Source: Clostridiaceae bacterium
GTDB taxonomy: Bacteria > Bacillota > Clostridia > Acetivibrionales > DUMC01
Assembly (NCBI GenBank): GCA_012840075.1
Contig: DUMC01000151.1
Span: forward strand, 1-64,000
Direction of reading: 5' to 3'
DNA: 64,000 nt
Every line of letters starts with the position of its first letter. Position 1 is the first letter of the stretch. The position numbers and the translations under genes were made by a program. Under the pieces are notes generated by a model, which saw only the letters and a program-made list of their open reading frames with translations, had not been told where the DNA came from and ran no database searches. Shown here piece after piece: positions 37,424-46,113 of this stretch.

Positions 37424-38656
37424 ATGAAAAAAGCAGTAATGTATGGAGCGGGGAATATTGGCAGAGGTTTTATAGGCCAGCTTTTCAGCCAGTCAGGCTA
37501 TGAAGTGGCTTTTATAGATATTAATCCTGTTATTATTGAGAGATTAAATGAGGATAAAGCTTATCCCATCCGAATTGCTGCCAGGGACAGATACGAAGAA
37601 ATAACGGTGAGTAACGTCAGGGGAGTGAACGGATTCAACATACAGGACGTAGCTGAAGAGATAGCAACGGCAGATATTATGGCTACGGCAATAGGAGTAA
37701 ATGCACTACCCAAGATTTCAAAGCCTATAGCTTTAGGTCTTAAAAAAAGATGGGAAAAGAAAAATTTTAATCCATTAAATATTATAATTTGCGAAAATTT
37801 GATTGATGCCAATAAATACATGGAGAAATTGATAAAGGCAGAATTGAATGAAGAAGAGATTAAACTGTTTGATGAATATGTTGGTCTTGTCGAAGCTTCC
37901 ATAGGTAGAATGGTCCCGATAATGACCGAAGAAATGCAGGAGGGAAACCCGCTAAGAGTATATGTTGAAGAGTACTGTGAATTACCTGTTGACAAGGATG
38001 GATTTAAAGGCGAAATTCCTGCCATAAAAAATATGATACCATATTCACCCTTTGATTTATATATTCAAAGGAAGCTTTTTATGCATAACATGGGTCATGC
38101 AACTTGTGCATACCTAGGATTTCTTAAAAACCATACTTACATATGGGAAACTATGGAAAACGTGGCCATTAAATTGATAACTTTAAGAGCTCTGCTTGAA
38201 TCCGCAATCGCTCTTTCAGTTGAACATAATTATCCCCTCCATAAACTTATTGAACATGCAGATGATTTAATTTACAGATTTAGCAATAAATTGTTAGGAG
38301 ATACGGTAGCCAGAGTAGGCAAGGATCCTGTCAGAAAACTTGCTGCAAATGACAGATTAGTAGGGGCTACCAGATTATGTCTCAAACATGGAATCAGCCC
38401 TTCATATATATGCTTGGGAATAGCAGCAGGCTATGCTTTTTCACCTGAGGGGGATGAATCTGCGGCTAAAGTGGTAGAAACAGTGCAAAATGAAGGTATA
38501 GAATCAGCTCTTTCTAAATTTAGCGGAATCAACAAAGAAAAAGATGAAGTGATTTTTAATATGATAGTTGATTTCTACGATATGATTAGACGCGGGAAAT
38601 CCCCGGAAGAACTGGAGCAAGCAGCTGAGATCAAATCAAAGATAATCACGGAGTAG
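37424..38656 (+). CDS. mtlD: Mannitol-1-phosphate 5-dehydrogenase
   Basis: Interconverts mannitol 1-phosphate and fructose 6-phosphate with NAD. The N-terminal Rossmann motif GAGNIGRGFIGQLFSQSGY is at residue 8, followed by AFIDIN, the ICENLIDA block and the catalytic-domain motif LFMHNMGHATCAYLGFLKN (the K and H residues of polyol-specific long-chain dehydrogenases). 410 residues, slightly longer than E. coli MtlD. No mannitol PTS is nearby, so the physiological substrate might be a related sugar phosphate, or the enzyme may make mannitol from fructose 6-phosphate. AAGGAG lies 15 bases before the ATG, a wide spacing. It is followed closely by a membrane protein gene. Confidence 0.9.
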   Translation: MKKAVMYGAGNIGRGFIGQLFSQSGYEVAFIDINPVIIERLNEDKAYPIRIAARDRYEEITVSNVRGVNGFNIQDVAEEIATADIMATAIGVNALPKISKPIALGLKKRWEKKNFNPLNIIICENLIDANKYMEKLIKAELNEEEIKLFDEYVGLVEASIGRMVPIMTEEMQEGNPLRVYVEEYCELPVDKDGFKGEIPAIKNMIPYSPFDLYIQRKLFMHNMGHATCAYLGFLKNHTYIWETMENVAIKLITLRALLESAIALSVEHNYPLHKLIEHADDLIYRFSNKLLGDTVARVGKDPVRKLAANDRLVGATRLCLKHGISPSYICLGIAAGYAFSPEGDESAAKVVETVQNEGIESALSKFSGINKEKDEVIFNMIVDFYDMIRRGKSPEELEQAAEIKSKIITE

Positions 38657-38668
38657 AGGATGGGTAGA

Positions 38669-39514
38669 ATGACAAATACGGGAAATATTATTGGTAATAC
38701 TATTGGAGTTATATTAAAGCGACCTTTTATAATAATATTTTGGGGAGTAGTTACTCTGGTCACTACTGTTATTGGATACTTACTTCCAATATTCAGGATA
38801 TTCTTTGAACTAATGACTATAAGCGGAAGTAATATATTTGAGTCTGTAATGTCATTTATTCAATTAGTCTATGGATATTTAACAAATGTAAGGATTGTTT
38901 TTATAATTGCCGTCGCTTTATTGTTGATACTTTTTTCGATAGCAGTGATATCTGCTATTTTATTGTCAGGTTATTTATTTAAACTAAATAATGCAGTTAA
39001 TAAAAAAGAAAGCCAAAAAGGGGAATTTGCATTAGGAGTAAGACAATATTTTAATAAAATATGCTTTATGAATTTCAGCCTGCTTTCATTAGGGGTAATT
39101 GTACTAATTGTTATGGCCATAGCATCGGTACCGGCCCTAATTATTACCAGTGCACTTGTAGGAAAGGGCCAGGACATGCTTCCTCAAGTATTGTTTGTTG
39201 ATGTTCTTACGGTATTTGTATTATTTTTTGGATTGATGTTTTTCAGGATATATTCCTTATTCTGGTATCCTGCAGTAATAAACAACAAGGAAAAACCATT
39301 CAAAGAGGCCAGAAGTATAACAAATAGGTACTTTTGGAGAATTGTGCTGGTGTTTACAATTTTTGATATTGCTTACATAGGTTTCAGGATGCTATTTGTT
39401 AATCTTGATAATAATTTGCTTTTTCTCTTTCTAAGGTGGATTTTTTCAACAATATTTTATGCTATGTTCACAACATATATATTTGCTGCTTTTAGAAAGT
39501 ATTCAAAGAAGTAA
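38669..39514 (+). CDS. Polytopic membrane protein of unknown function
   Basis: A 281-residue protein with about six hydrophobic segments: FIIIFWGVVTLVTTVIGYLL, IVFIIAVALLLILFSIAVIS, FSLLSLGVIVLIVMAIASVP, VLFVDVLTVFVLFFGLMFF, IVLVFTIFDIAYIGF and a C-terminal one. Polar loops carry FKLNNAVNKKESQKGEF. No catalytic motif is visible. It begins 12 bases after mtlD and may be co-transcribed; its last 12 bases overlap the tail of the opposite-strand gene 39503-39982. ATG 38669 fits GAGG spacing better than ATG 38660. I do not recognise the family. Confidence 0.8.
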   Translation: MTNTGNIIGNTIGVILKRPFIIIFWGVVTLVTTVIGYLLPIFRIFFELMTISGSNIFESVMSFIQLVYGYLTNVRIVFIIAVALLLILFSIAVISAILLSGYLFKLNNAVNKKESQKGEFALGVRQYFNKICFMNFSLLSLGVIVLIVMAIASVPALIITSALVGKGQDMLPQVLFVDVLTVFVLFFGLMFFRIYSLFWYPAVINNKEKPFKEARSITNRYFWRIVLVFTIFDIAYIGFRMLFVNLDNNLLFLFLRWIFSTIFYAMFTTYIFAAFRKYSKK

Positions 39515-39982
39515 ATAAGCCAATGCGATTAATAGCATGTCGTCTCTTTTTTCTTCATGCAAAAGGATGAGAATTATTGCAATAATTAATAAGTCTTCAA
39601 AGTTAATCCTGTTTAGAATATACTTAACCAAAGGGAAACTTGAGGATTTGCGCCTTAATGATGAGGTTCGAACCCCGGTAACAGGAAAGGTTTCCGGGGT
39701 TTTTCCATCTTCTTTTTCATTTGGCATGGGTATTTCTTCCGCTATTGATTTAATATTCCCTGCTAATTTCATATTTTCAGTTGATTTAGTATTTTCAGCC
39801 GATTTCATATTATGAGGTTGCTTTTCTCCAAGAAGGTTTTTTGCCCCAGTGACATCTTCAAGTGTTTCAGGAATATCTTTAGGTAATTTATTTTCCTGGT
39901 TTGTGCTTTTCTCCTGGGGGGGCTTTGCAGCAGGGTAATAATAATATCTATGTATATAAGGGTATCTTTTATATACCATCAT
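39503..39982 (-). CDS. Hypothetical protein with C-terminal hydrophobic hairpin
   Basis: A 159-residue protein starting MMVYKRYPYIHRYYYYPAAK (Tyr-rich), then a long Lys/Glu/Asn/Thr-rich low-complexity region, and ending FEDLLIIAIILILLHEEKRD then DMLLIALAYLLL. The two hydrophobic stretches separated by a charged turn look like a membrane or assembly hairpin; similar tails occur in small clostridial proteins, some linked to sporulation. GGGAG is 7 bases before ATG 39982. It overlaps the upstream gene (39969-40394) by 14 bases, so the two form an operon. Function unknown. Confidence 0.75.
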   Translation of the reverse strand: MMVYKRYPYIHRYYYYPAAKPPQEKSTNQENKLPKDIPETLEDVTGAKNLLGEKQPHNMKSAENTKSTENMKLAGNIKSIAEEIPMPNEKEDGKTPETFPVTGVRTSSLRRKSSSFPLVKYILNRINFEDLLIIAIILILLHEEKRDDMLLIALAYLLL

Positions 39983-40394
39983 GGTCACTCTCCCTGAATA
40001 AATCCATTGATCTGACTATACTGGTCAACTGGAGCAGCATAATGCAATTATTTAGCTTTTTTTGCCTGCTGGGGCTTAAAAACGGCTTTAGCGATGTTAG
40101 AAGACGTACCCGCGGGTCATGTCTTGTATTTAATTTATCCATGATGCTTGCCAATTGCCTCATCATTTCAGTGCTTTCATGTGGGCTGTCTTTTCCGCGA
40201 AAACTTTCTGCCTTTTCTTCCTCTTCTTTCTGTTCATCTATTTTATTTTCCTTAATTTCGCTCTCCTTATTTGAACTTTCCTTGCTTCCGGAAGAACTTA
40301 AAAGTGAAAGAAGAGCCATTAGACTGTCTTTACCTTTATCCTGGCTTAGCATTTCTCCTATTTGTTTTAGTGCTTTGCTGAGGTCATCGCTCAC
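39969..40394 (-). CDS. Hypothetical helical protein, operon partner
   Basis: A 141-residue soluble protein, mostly helical: SDDLSKALKQIGEMLSQDKG, MALLSLLSSSG, a Lys/Glu-rich middle (KIDEQKEEEEKAESF), then MRQLASIMDKLNTRHDPRVR, LLTSLKPFLSPSRQKKLNNC and MLLQLTSIVRSMDLF. The C-terminal part looks conserved-like, with R-x-x-L-L-x-x-L-K-P-F-L. It starts with GTG eight bases after GGAGG and overlaps the next gene. Pairs of this kind occur in clostridia; I do not know their function, though association with sporulation is plausible. Confidence 0.72.
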   Translation of the reverse strand: MSDDLSKALKQIGEMLSQDKGKDSLMALLSLLSSSGSKESSNKESEIKENKIDEQKEEEEKAESFRGKDSPHESTEMMRQLASIMDKLNTRHDPRVRLLTSLKPFLSPSRQKKLNNCIMLLQLTSIVRSMDLFRESDHDGI

Positions 40395-40650
40395 ATTTCT
40401 TTCCTCCCCACGGTAATACAGGATTTTCCGATTCTTAAAACCTGGTTTTCAAGCTTCTAATAAAAACTTTTTAATAGCTATAATACGAAACATGTTAATC
40501 CGGATATTGTAGATATATTCTCCGTATATTATAGATATATTCATAGGTGTATTCAGAAATGATATAATAATATGTTTAATCCCTAATATTTTCTAATAAT
40601 TCAATATTTATTTGTTATTTAACAAACATTATCATCTGGTTCAGAAATTC

Positions 40651-40965
40651 TTACTTGATAACTTCTTTTATTTTTGCTATTATTTCATCCCCGTGTTCGC
40701 CGATCAAGTTTTTCAAATTCTGCAAATCTTTTTCAGTTATTTTGCTTTTAATTTCATCAAGGTTTATGTTCAAATCTTTTATTTTTGATTTGTCAAATTC
40801 CCTTATTTTTTCCATTAGTTCATCTTTATCAATTTTATTTATCTTCTTTGCCAGCTCCTCTGTTTTTCCTTTCTTTAACATATCTAAAGCAGCGTTCAAT
40901 TTTGCCTGTAATACTTTTTCATCCATTTTGCCGAGTATTTCAGCCAGTTTTTTATTAAGATCCAT
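40651..40965 (-). CDS. Small helical hypothetical protein
   Basis: A 104-residue, Lys/Glu/Leu-rich protein (DLNKKLAEILGKMDEKVLQA, KINKIDKDELMEKIREF, GEHGDEIIAKIKEVIK) predicted to be nearly all amphipathic helices. It has an AAAGGAG ribosome binding site on the minus strand. It lies 256 bases upstream of the 39969-40394 gene on the same strand and may belong to the same regulatory group. No family recognised. Confidence 0.7.
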   Translation of the reverse strand: MDLNKKLAEILGKMDEKVLQAKLNAALDMLKKGKTEELAKKINKIDKDELMEKIREFDKSKIKDLNINLDEIKSKITEKDLQNLKNLIGEHGDEIIAKIKEVIK

Positions 40966-41151
40966 AAATCAATCTCCTTTCCCATTCATTTTTTTAATTA
41001 TTTTTAATGGTTCATATACCTTTACTATAATATGAAACCGAAACAAAAATTGTTACTGCTAAAATAAATACTGCACAATACTTTGTTTCAATGAATATTA
41101 TTTATATATGAATAATTTTTGTTAAGCATGTTTTACGGTGAGGGATGCGTG

Positions 41152-41364
41152 ATGCTGCCATTGGAATGTAAAAATATAACAAGGTATGGGCAAAAAGATT
41201 CCAAGTTATTGTATTTCATAATTGTATATCTTTTATTATTTTATGACCTGCGCCCATTGTTGCTTCTTACAGGAAAATGTGATGAAATTTATTTTATTAA
41301 TGATATAAAACCTAATTCCATATCTTTGTACTTTATTTTGATATTCTTGATATTATTCTATTAA
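41152..41364 (+). CDS. Small protein with paired hydrophobic segments
   Basis: A 70-residue frame with two hydrophobic segments of about 15 residues (LLYFIIVYLLLFYDLRPLLL and SISLYFILIFLILFY) joined by a polar loop containing one cysteine. GAGGGA precedes ATG 41152. Two hydrophobic runs ending in a charged or aromatic residue resemble the tail of the nearby 39503-39982 protein. It may be a real small membrane protein; evidence is limited to the ribosome binding site, composition and context. Confidence 0.5.
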   Translation: MLPLECKNITRYGQKDSKLLYFIIVYLLLFYDLRPLLLLTGKCDEIYFINDIKPNSISLYFILIFLILFY

Positions 41365-41432
41365 TTATGTAGTATAAATAATATAATAAGCAATATAGAA
41401 CAACAAAAGAAAAACGTTTTTGAGGTGTTTTT

Positions 41433-42341
41433 ATGTTAAAATACGATGTTGTTATAATCGGCAAGGGACCGGCAGGACTATCGGCAGCACTCTACACAAC
41501 GAGGGCTAATCTTAAAACACTTATTATTGGGAAAAATGATAGCTCACTCAGAAAAGCAGCTAAAATAGAAAACTATTTTGGTTTTTCGAGTGCAGTGAGC
41601 GGAGATTATCTATTAAATGAAACAGAGAAACTGGTTCTTAGTTTTGGTGCGGAGATAGTTGATGATGAGGTTGTATCTATTGAAAAAACAGGTACCTTTA
41701 AAGTTATTACACCTAATAATGAATACGAAGGAACTGCTGTACTTATAGCAACAGGACAACCCAGAAAGAAATTAAAAATTAAAAACCTGGAAAAATTTGA
41801 AGGAAACGGAGTAAGTTATTGCACAACTTGTGACGGTTATTTCTATAAAAACCTTAAGGTAGGAGTGCTGGGAAATAAAGATTATGCTGTTCATGAAGCA
41901 ATGGAACTGGAAGCATACACCGGCAACATAACTATATTTACAAATGGAAAAGAGCTTGAAGTGAGTCAGAAATATCAAAATGAATTATCAAGATTCAGAA
42001 TTAACAGGAAAATAATAACGGAATTAAACGGGGCTGATTTTCTTGAGAGGATCGCTTTTGATGACGGCACTTCCGAGGAAATTGACGGTATATTTATTGC
42101 CGATGAAAGTGCGTCCAGTGTAGATTTTGCCAGAAAATTAGGTGTAATGACGCAAGGAAATTCAATAATTACGGATAAAGATCAGCAAACAAATCTGAAA
42201 GGTCTGTTTGCTGCAGGTGACTGTACGGTAGAATTTAAACAACTGGCTACAGCTGTAGGAAGCGGAGCACTGGCAGGAAGAAAGATGATAGAATATGTAA
42301 GGGAATTAAACAAGGAAAGGCAAACTAATGTGATTAAATGA
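41433..42341 (+). CDS. Thioredoxin-reductase-like flavoprotein lacking NADPH motifs
   Basis: A 302-residue FAD disulfide reductase. The FAD-binding G-x-G-x-x-G is GKGPAGLSAALYTTRA, the redox-active pair is in SYCTTCDGYF, and the C-terminal FAD motif is GLFAAGDCT. In the pyridine-nucleotide domain the usual G-x-G-x-x-A (GGGNSA) is replaced by VLGNKDYAVHEA, and the HRRxxxR NADPH-phosphate motif is absent (ITIFTNGKELEVSQ). This pattern matches the ferredoxin-dependent flavin thioredoxin reductases described in clostridia better than NADPH-dependent TrxB. GAGGTG precedes ATG 41433. No thioredoxin gene adjoins. Electron donor is an inference. Confidence 0.88.
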   Translation: MLKYDVVIIGKGPAGLSAALYTTRANLKTLIIGKNDSSLRKAAKIENYFGFSSAVSGDYLLNETEKLVLSFGAEIVDDEVVSIEKTGTFKVITPNNEYEGTAVLIATGQPRKKLKIKNLEKFEGNGVSYCTTCDGYFYKNLKVGVLGNKDYAVHEAMELEAYTGNITIFTNGKELEVSQKYQNELSRFRINRKIITELNGADFLERIAFDDGTSEEIDGIFIADESASSVDFARKLGVMTQGNSIITDKDQQTNLKGLFAAGDCTVEFKQLATAVGSGALAGRKMIEYVRELNKERQTNVIK

Positions 42342-42387
42342 ACAAAAGAAAAAGCGATAAAAACAATAGAAGCTGCAAAATATAAGA

Positions 42388-42431
42388 GGGTGCATTTAAC
42401 AAATTTTTCTTCACATAAATTAAATGCACCC
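42388..42431. terminator. Terminator of flavoprotein gene
   Basis: Perfect 11-base stem GGGTGCATTTA / TAAATGCACCC with a 22-base loop. The rest of the gap to 42686 holds nothing recognisable. Confidence 0.65.
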
Positions 42432-42686
42432 AATATAAGTTTTTATGGGACATGCATTCATTTATATACATCTTTCTCTGCAGCATTTTTTCAATAGCTA
42501 TTAGTTTTATTTTTCTTAAATAACTCCTTCCTAAAAATGGATTATTGATTTTTTCAATTTCATATGCTAAAATTCATAGTATTAAGTTTATAAAACAACT
42601 GTTTACTGTAATCGATATAGGGGTTGATGCAGTAAGTTAATATGATCAAATTTTGCTGTTAAGTAGCAGCGGAATGGTGGACCGGT

Positions 42687-43232
42687 ATGAAAATGTTAGG
42701 CGATGTATTTAATTTTGATGAAAACACGATCTTCCGAAGTATCAATAAAGGTGAAATGACTTTTAAGGAAGTATACGAAGAAATCCTGAATTTTATAAGC
42801 CTTGATACCAATTGTTCCTATAGGATATCTATAGGAACGGATTCCCAGTCTGCTTCAAATACCATTTTAGTTTCATGCATAATTGTACACAGAATCGGCA
42901 GGGGTGCTATAGGTTTCCTTCATAAGTCCCAGATACCAAGACCGGTTAAAAGCCTAAGAGAAAAGATATATCTTGAAACATGCGCAAGTCTTCAAATAGC
43001 TTATTTATTCGATGATGAAAAAATAAAAAGAATAATAAATGCTGTTAATTCCGGTGGGAAATCAAAACATGTATACTTTGAGTTCCATATAGATATTGGG
43101 ACTAACGGTCCGACAAAAGCTCTTATAAGCGAAATGACAGGGATGGTAAAAGGACTTAATTTTGTACCTAAGATCAAGCCTGATAGTTACTGTGCAAGCA
43201 ATTTTGCCGATAGATATACAAAAGCGAACTGA
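42687..43232 (+). CDS. RNase H-like YkuK family protein
   Basis: A 181-residue protein of the DUF458 / YkuK family, which has an RNase H-like fold. Family landmarks: ISIGTDSQSA with an acidic residue early, a central E in KIYLETCASLQIAYL, FHIDIGTNGPTKALISEMTG and the C-terminal IKPDSYCASNFADRYTK. The acidic residues could coordinate metal, but nuclease activity is unproven. GGTGG precedes ATG 42687. It lies upstream of a germination-type lipoprotein on the same strand, separated by 120 bases. Confidence 0.9.
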   Translation: MKMLGDVFNFDENTIFRSINKGEMTFKEVYEEILNFISLDTNCSYRISIGTDSQSASNTILVSCIIVHRIGRGAIGFLHKSQIPRPVKSLREKIYLETCASLQIAYLFDDEKIKRIINAVNSGGKSKHVYFEFHIDIGTNGPTKALISEMTGMVKGLNFVPKIKPDSYCASNFADRYTKAN

Positions 43233-43353
43233 TAGCAAATTGATAAAGCGAATAAATGCAATAAAATTAATCTAAAATTCCAAATTTTTAGAATACTGAA
43301 AACAAACCCGGCATAAAGATATGTATGAGAACAATTTTGAGAGGTGCCGGGTG

Positions 43354-44157
43354 ATGAACAAGCCATTCTATAAAAAAATAGTAATAATTACTGTTTTTTC
43401 TTTAGTATTGCTGCTGCTTAGCGGATGCAGCATCTTACAAAAGCTTGGAATTGGTGAAAAAAACAATGATGATGAAATCCAGCCTGTGAGTTTTGTTTAC
43501 ATGGATGAGGTAGATGCAGCGAAAATATCGGGGAAAACACCGGTAAAGCTTTACTTTACGAATGAAGATTATTCTAAATTAGTAGCTGAAATAAGATATA
43601 TTAAACTTGATGAAAAAAAGAAAAACGATCCTGCAACTTTGGCGACGGAAATCATGCTGCAATTAATTAAGGGTCCGGCAGAAGGAACAGGTTTAAAAGC
43701 CACTATACCGGAAGGGACAAAATTGCATTCACCAATTACGGTTAAAGATAAAATTGCTACAGTAGATTTGACTAAAGAATTTGTGGATAACCATCCGGGA
43801 GGAAAAGAAGCCGAAAAAATGACGATTTATTCAATTGTAAACTCGCTCACACAAGTAAAAGGTATAGAAAAAGTTCAGTTCATAATTGAAGGACAAGTAA
43901 AAGAAAGATATAAAGGTAATTTTAAATTTGATACACCTTTTCCACCTAGTCCATCCATAAACAGTAAGGAACCTCCTGTAAAAGGAAAAGAATCCAGCAT
44001 TGAATTTTCCGAAGAAAAGGAAACGTCAGGGGATGCTGAAAATCCATCAGGCGATAACGAATCAGATGATGTAGAAGATATCTCGGAAGAAGCCGAAGAA
44101 ACTTCCGGTGAAATTGAAGAAACTTCAGACGACACAGGACAGGAAATACTTGAATAA
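43354..44157 (+). CDS. GerMN-domain lipoprotein
   Basis: A 267-residue lipoprotein with signal peptide and lipobox LLLLSGC (Cys near residue 25), then a GerMN (sporulation and spore germination) domain from about residue 60 to 190: VKLYFTNEDYSKLVAEIRYI, LQLIKGPAEGTGLKATIPEG, ATVDLTKEFVDNHPGG, SIVNSLTQVKGIEKVQFIIE. The last 50 residues are a Glu/Asp/Ser/Thr-rich tail. GerM in B. subtilis is required for sporulation and germination, where it stabilises the SpoIIQ-SpoIIIAG channel; a similar role here is inference. GAGAGGTG precedes ATG 43354. A terminator follows. Confidence 0.9.
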   Translation: MNKPFYKKIVIITVFSLVLLLLSGCSILQKLGIGEKNNDDEIQPVSFVYMDEVDAAKISGKTPVKLYFTNEDYSKLVAEIRYIKLDEKKKNDPATLATEIMLQLIKGPAEGTGLKATIPEGTKLHSPITVKDKIATVDLTKEFVDNHPGGKEAEKMTIYSIVNSLTQVKGIEKVQFIIEGQVKERYKGNFKFDTPFPPSPSINSKEPPVKGKESSIEFSEEKETSGDAENPSGDNESDDVEDISEEAEETSGEIEETSDDTGQEILE

Positions 44158-44251
44158 AAAATGCCGAGCATCGGTAAAAAAAAGCTGAAATAAAAAACAA
44201 TTAACAGATAATAAAGCAACAAGTAACAAAATTAGCAAGTAACAAAAACTA

Positions 44252-44291
44252 AAAACTCATTCACTCCTTAAAAAAGGGTTGAATGAGTTTT
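44252..44291 (+). terminator. Terminator of GerMN gene
   Basis: Stem AAAACTCATTCA (44252-44263) with TGAATGAGTTTT (44280-44291), T-rich after. Confidence 0.8.
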
Positions 44292-44375
44292 ATTGTTTTT
44301 ATCTTCAAAAGACGGAACTATATCATCAATCTATAGAATACAATCAATCTATAGAGGGTACTAAATCAACGGGCA

Positions 44376-44594
44376 CTACATCAATCCGCATCTGTTACCG
44401 CATTTGCCGGCGTTAGGGCAAGCAGCCATTTCATTTTTTCTTGAAATGGAATAATTAAGATTTTTAAAAACCGGGCTTAATTCATTACTCCCGCATTTAG
44501 GACATTTAATGAGTTTTTGTTCTCGCTCACTCATTTTTGCCATTACATTAAATTCCTCATTGCAATTATCACATTTTAAGTCATAAAAAGGCAT
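44376..44594 (-). CDS. FmdB-type zinc ribbon protein
   Basis: A 72-residue protein whose first 42 residues are the FmdB/CxxC zinc ribbon (MPFYDLKCDNCNEEFNVMAK, KCPKCGSNELSPVF). The tail holds three more cysteines (ACPNAGKCGNRCG), a common addition in clostridia. Such proteins are called putative regulators but have no proven function. GGAGGTG precedes the ATG at 44594 on the minus strand. It is monocistronic and faces the GerMN gene. Confidence 0.88.
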   Translation of the reverse strand: MPFYDLKCDNCNEEFNVMAKMSEREQKLIKCPKCGSNELSPVFKNLNYSISRKNEMAACPNAGKCGNRCGLM

Positions 44595-44850
44595 CTTAAG
44601 GCACCTCCGTCTAAATAAAGCTAAAGCTGTGTAGAAAACCGGCATGGTTTAGTTAATTAATTATATTTTGTGTTTTATTGTTATTATAGCATAAAAAAGC
44701 TGCTGTAACAATGTGAAGGGTATAAATTAATAAACGCACCCACTTGAAGGTATGATTCATAAATAGTAAAATGAGTAATATATATTAAAAAGAGAAATAT
44801 TATTAAATTGTGTTATAAAAGAATTAGAAAAGAGAAATGGCGGGTTAAAT

Positions 44851-46062
44851 ATGAAAAATAAAAAAAGAATTGCCGTAATATTTGGCGGTCAGTCTACAGA
44901 ACACGAGGTTTCAAGGTTTTCGGCCCAATCCGTAATTGAAAATCTCGATAAGAATAAATTTGAAGTAGTTATGATAGGAATAACAAAAGAAGGTAAATGG
45001 TTGAAATATAACGGACCTGTTGAAAAAATCGGAAGCGGTGAATGGGAGGAAATAGCAGTAAGGCAGAGGTTAGAAAATATAAAAAACATTAAAAGCCTGC
45101 CGCGTTATGATGGTTTTCAACAATCAGATGAGGAAGATAATGAAGATTCTAATGATTATTGCGATAATTATCAAATAGATAACAATAATTCCGCAAGGGA
45201 GATTTTGCTTGCAACAGGAGTAGAAGACGGGAACAATAAAATAGATGTTGTATTTCCTGTATTGCACGGGCTTAATGGCGAGGATGGAACCATACAGGGT
45301 TTGTTTGAACTTGCCAACATTCCTTATGTAGGTTGCGGTGTTTTAGGTTCTGCTTTAGGCATGGATAAAGCTATTGCCAAAATTATATTTGAAAAAGAAG
45401 GTATTCCTATCGGCAAGTATGTAGCTTTCAGCAAAAAACAATTCTTTGAGAATCAGCAGAACATAATAGGAGAAATAGAGAAAAAACTTGGTTATCCTTG
45501 CTTTGTAAAACCCTGTAATTCAGGTTCGTCTGTTGGCGTGAGTAAGGCAAAAAACAGAGATGAACTAATTGAAGCCGTAAACTATGCCACAAACTTTGAT
45601 CGCAGAATTTTAGTTGAAGAGTTTATAAACGGCAGGGAAATTGAATGTGCGGTATTGGGAAACGATAATCCTGAAGCTTCTACGGTAGGAGAAATAATAC
45701 CGGGTAACGAATTTTACGATTACGATGACAAATACAGTAGCGAAAGCAGGTCAAAGCTTGTTATACCTGCAGAACTTCCAAGTGAAACAATCGAGAAGAT
45801 CAGGGAATATGCCGTCAGGGCATTTAAAGCGTTGGATTGTTCAGGTCTTGCAAGAGTAGATTTTTTTGTCCACAAGGAAACAGGAGAAATCTACATAAAT
45901 GAAGTTAACACAATGCCCGGTTTTACAAAAATAAGCATGTATCCAAAGTTATGGGAAGCCAGCGGGTTGCCTTATAGCAAACTACTTGAAAAACTAATTG
46001 ATCTTGCTGTAGAAAGGCACAATGAGAAAGAAATGATACGAAAAATTCAAAGAGGGAATTAA
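44851..46062 (+). CDS. ddl: D-alanine--D-alanine ligase
   Basis: ATP-grasp ligase making the D-Ala-D-Ala end of the peptidoglycan stem peptide. Motifs: FGGQSTEHEVS near residue 11, GLNGEDGTIQGLFEL, GMDKAIAKIIFEKEGIP, the ATP-grasp VKPCNSGSSVGVSK, the omega-loop EFYDYDDKY whose tyrosine indicates D-Ala rather than D-lactate as acceptor, and EVNTMPGFT. At 403 residues it is longer than most; an Asp/Glu/Asn-rich insert of about 25 residues (QQSDEEDNEDSNDYCDNYQI onward) interrupts the N-terminal domain. It precedes murI by 51 bases on the same strand, a cell-wall precursor pair. Confidence 0.96.
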   Translation: MKNKKRIAVIFGGQSTEHEVSRFSAQSVIENLDKNKFEVVMIGITKEGKWLKYNGPVEKIGSGEWEEIAVRQRLENIKNIKSLPRYDGFQQSDEEDNEDSNDYCDNYQIDNNNSAREILLATGVEDGNNKIDVVFPVLHGLNGEDGTIQGLFELANIPYVGCGVLGSALGMDKAIAKIIFEKEGIPIGKYVAFSKKQFFENQQNIIGEIEKKLGYPCFVKPCNSGSSVGVSKAKNRDELIEAVNYATNFDRRILVEEFINGREIECAVLGNDNPEASTVGEIIPGNEFYDYDDKYSSESRSKLVIPAELPSETIEKIREYAVRAFKALDCSGLARVDFFVHKETGEIYINEVNTMPGFTKISMYPKLWEASGLPYSKLLEKLIDLAVERHNEKEMIRKIQRGN

Positions 46063-46113
46063 ATAAGCAAATTAATAGCTATATATATAAAATGTGGAAG
46101 TCAGGAGAGGGAG

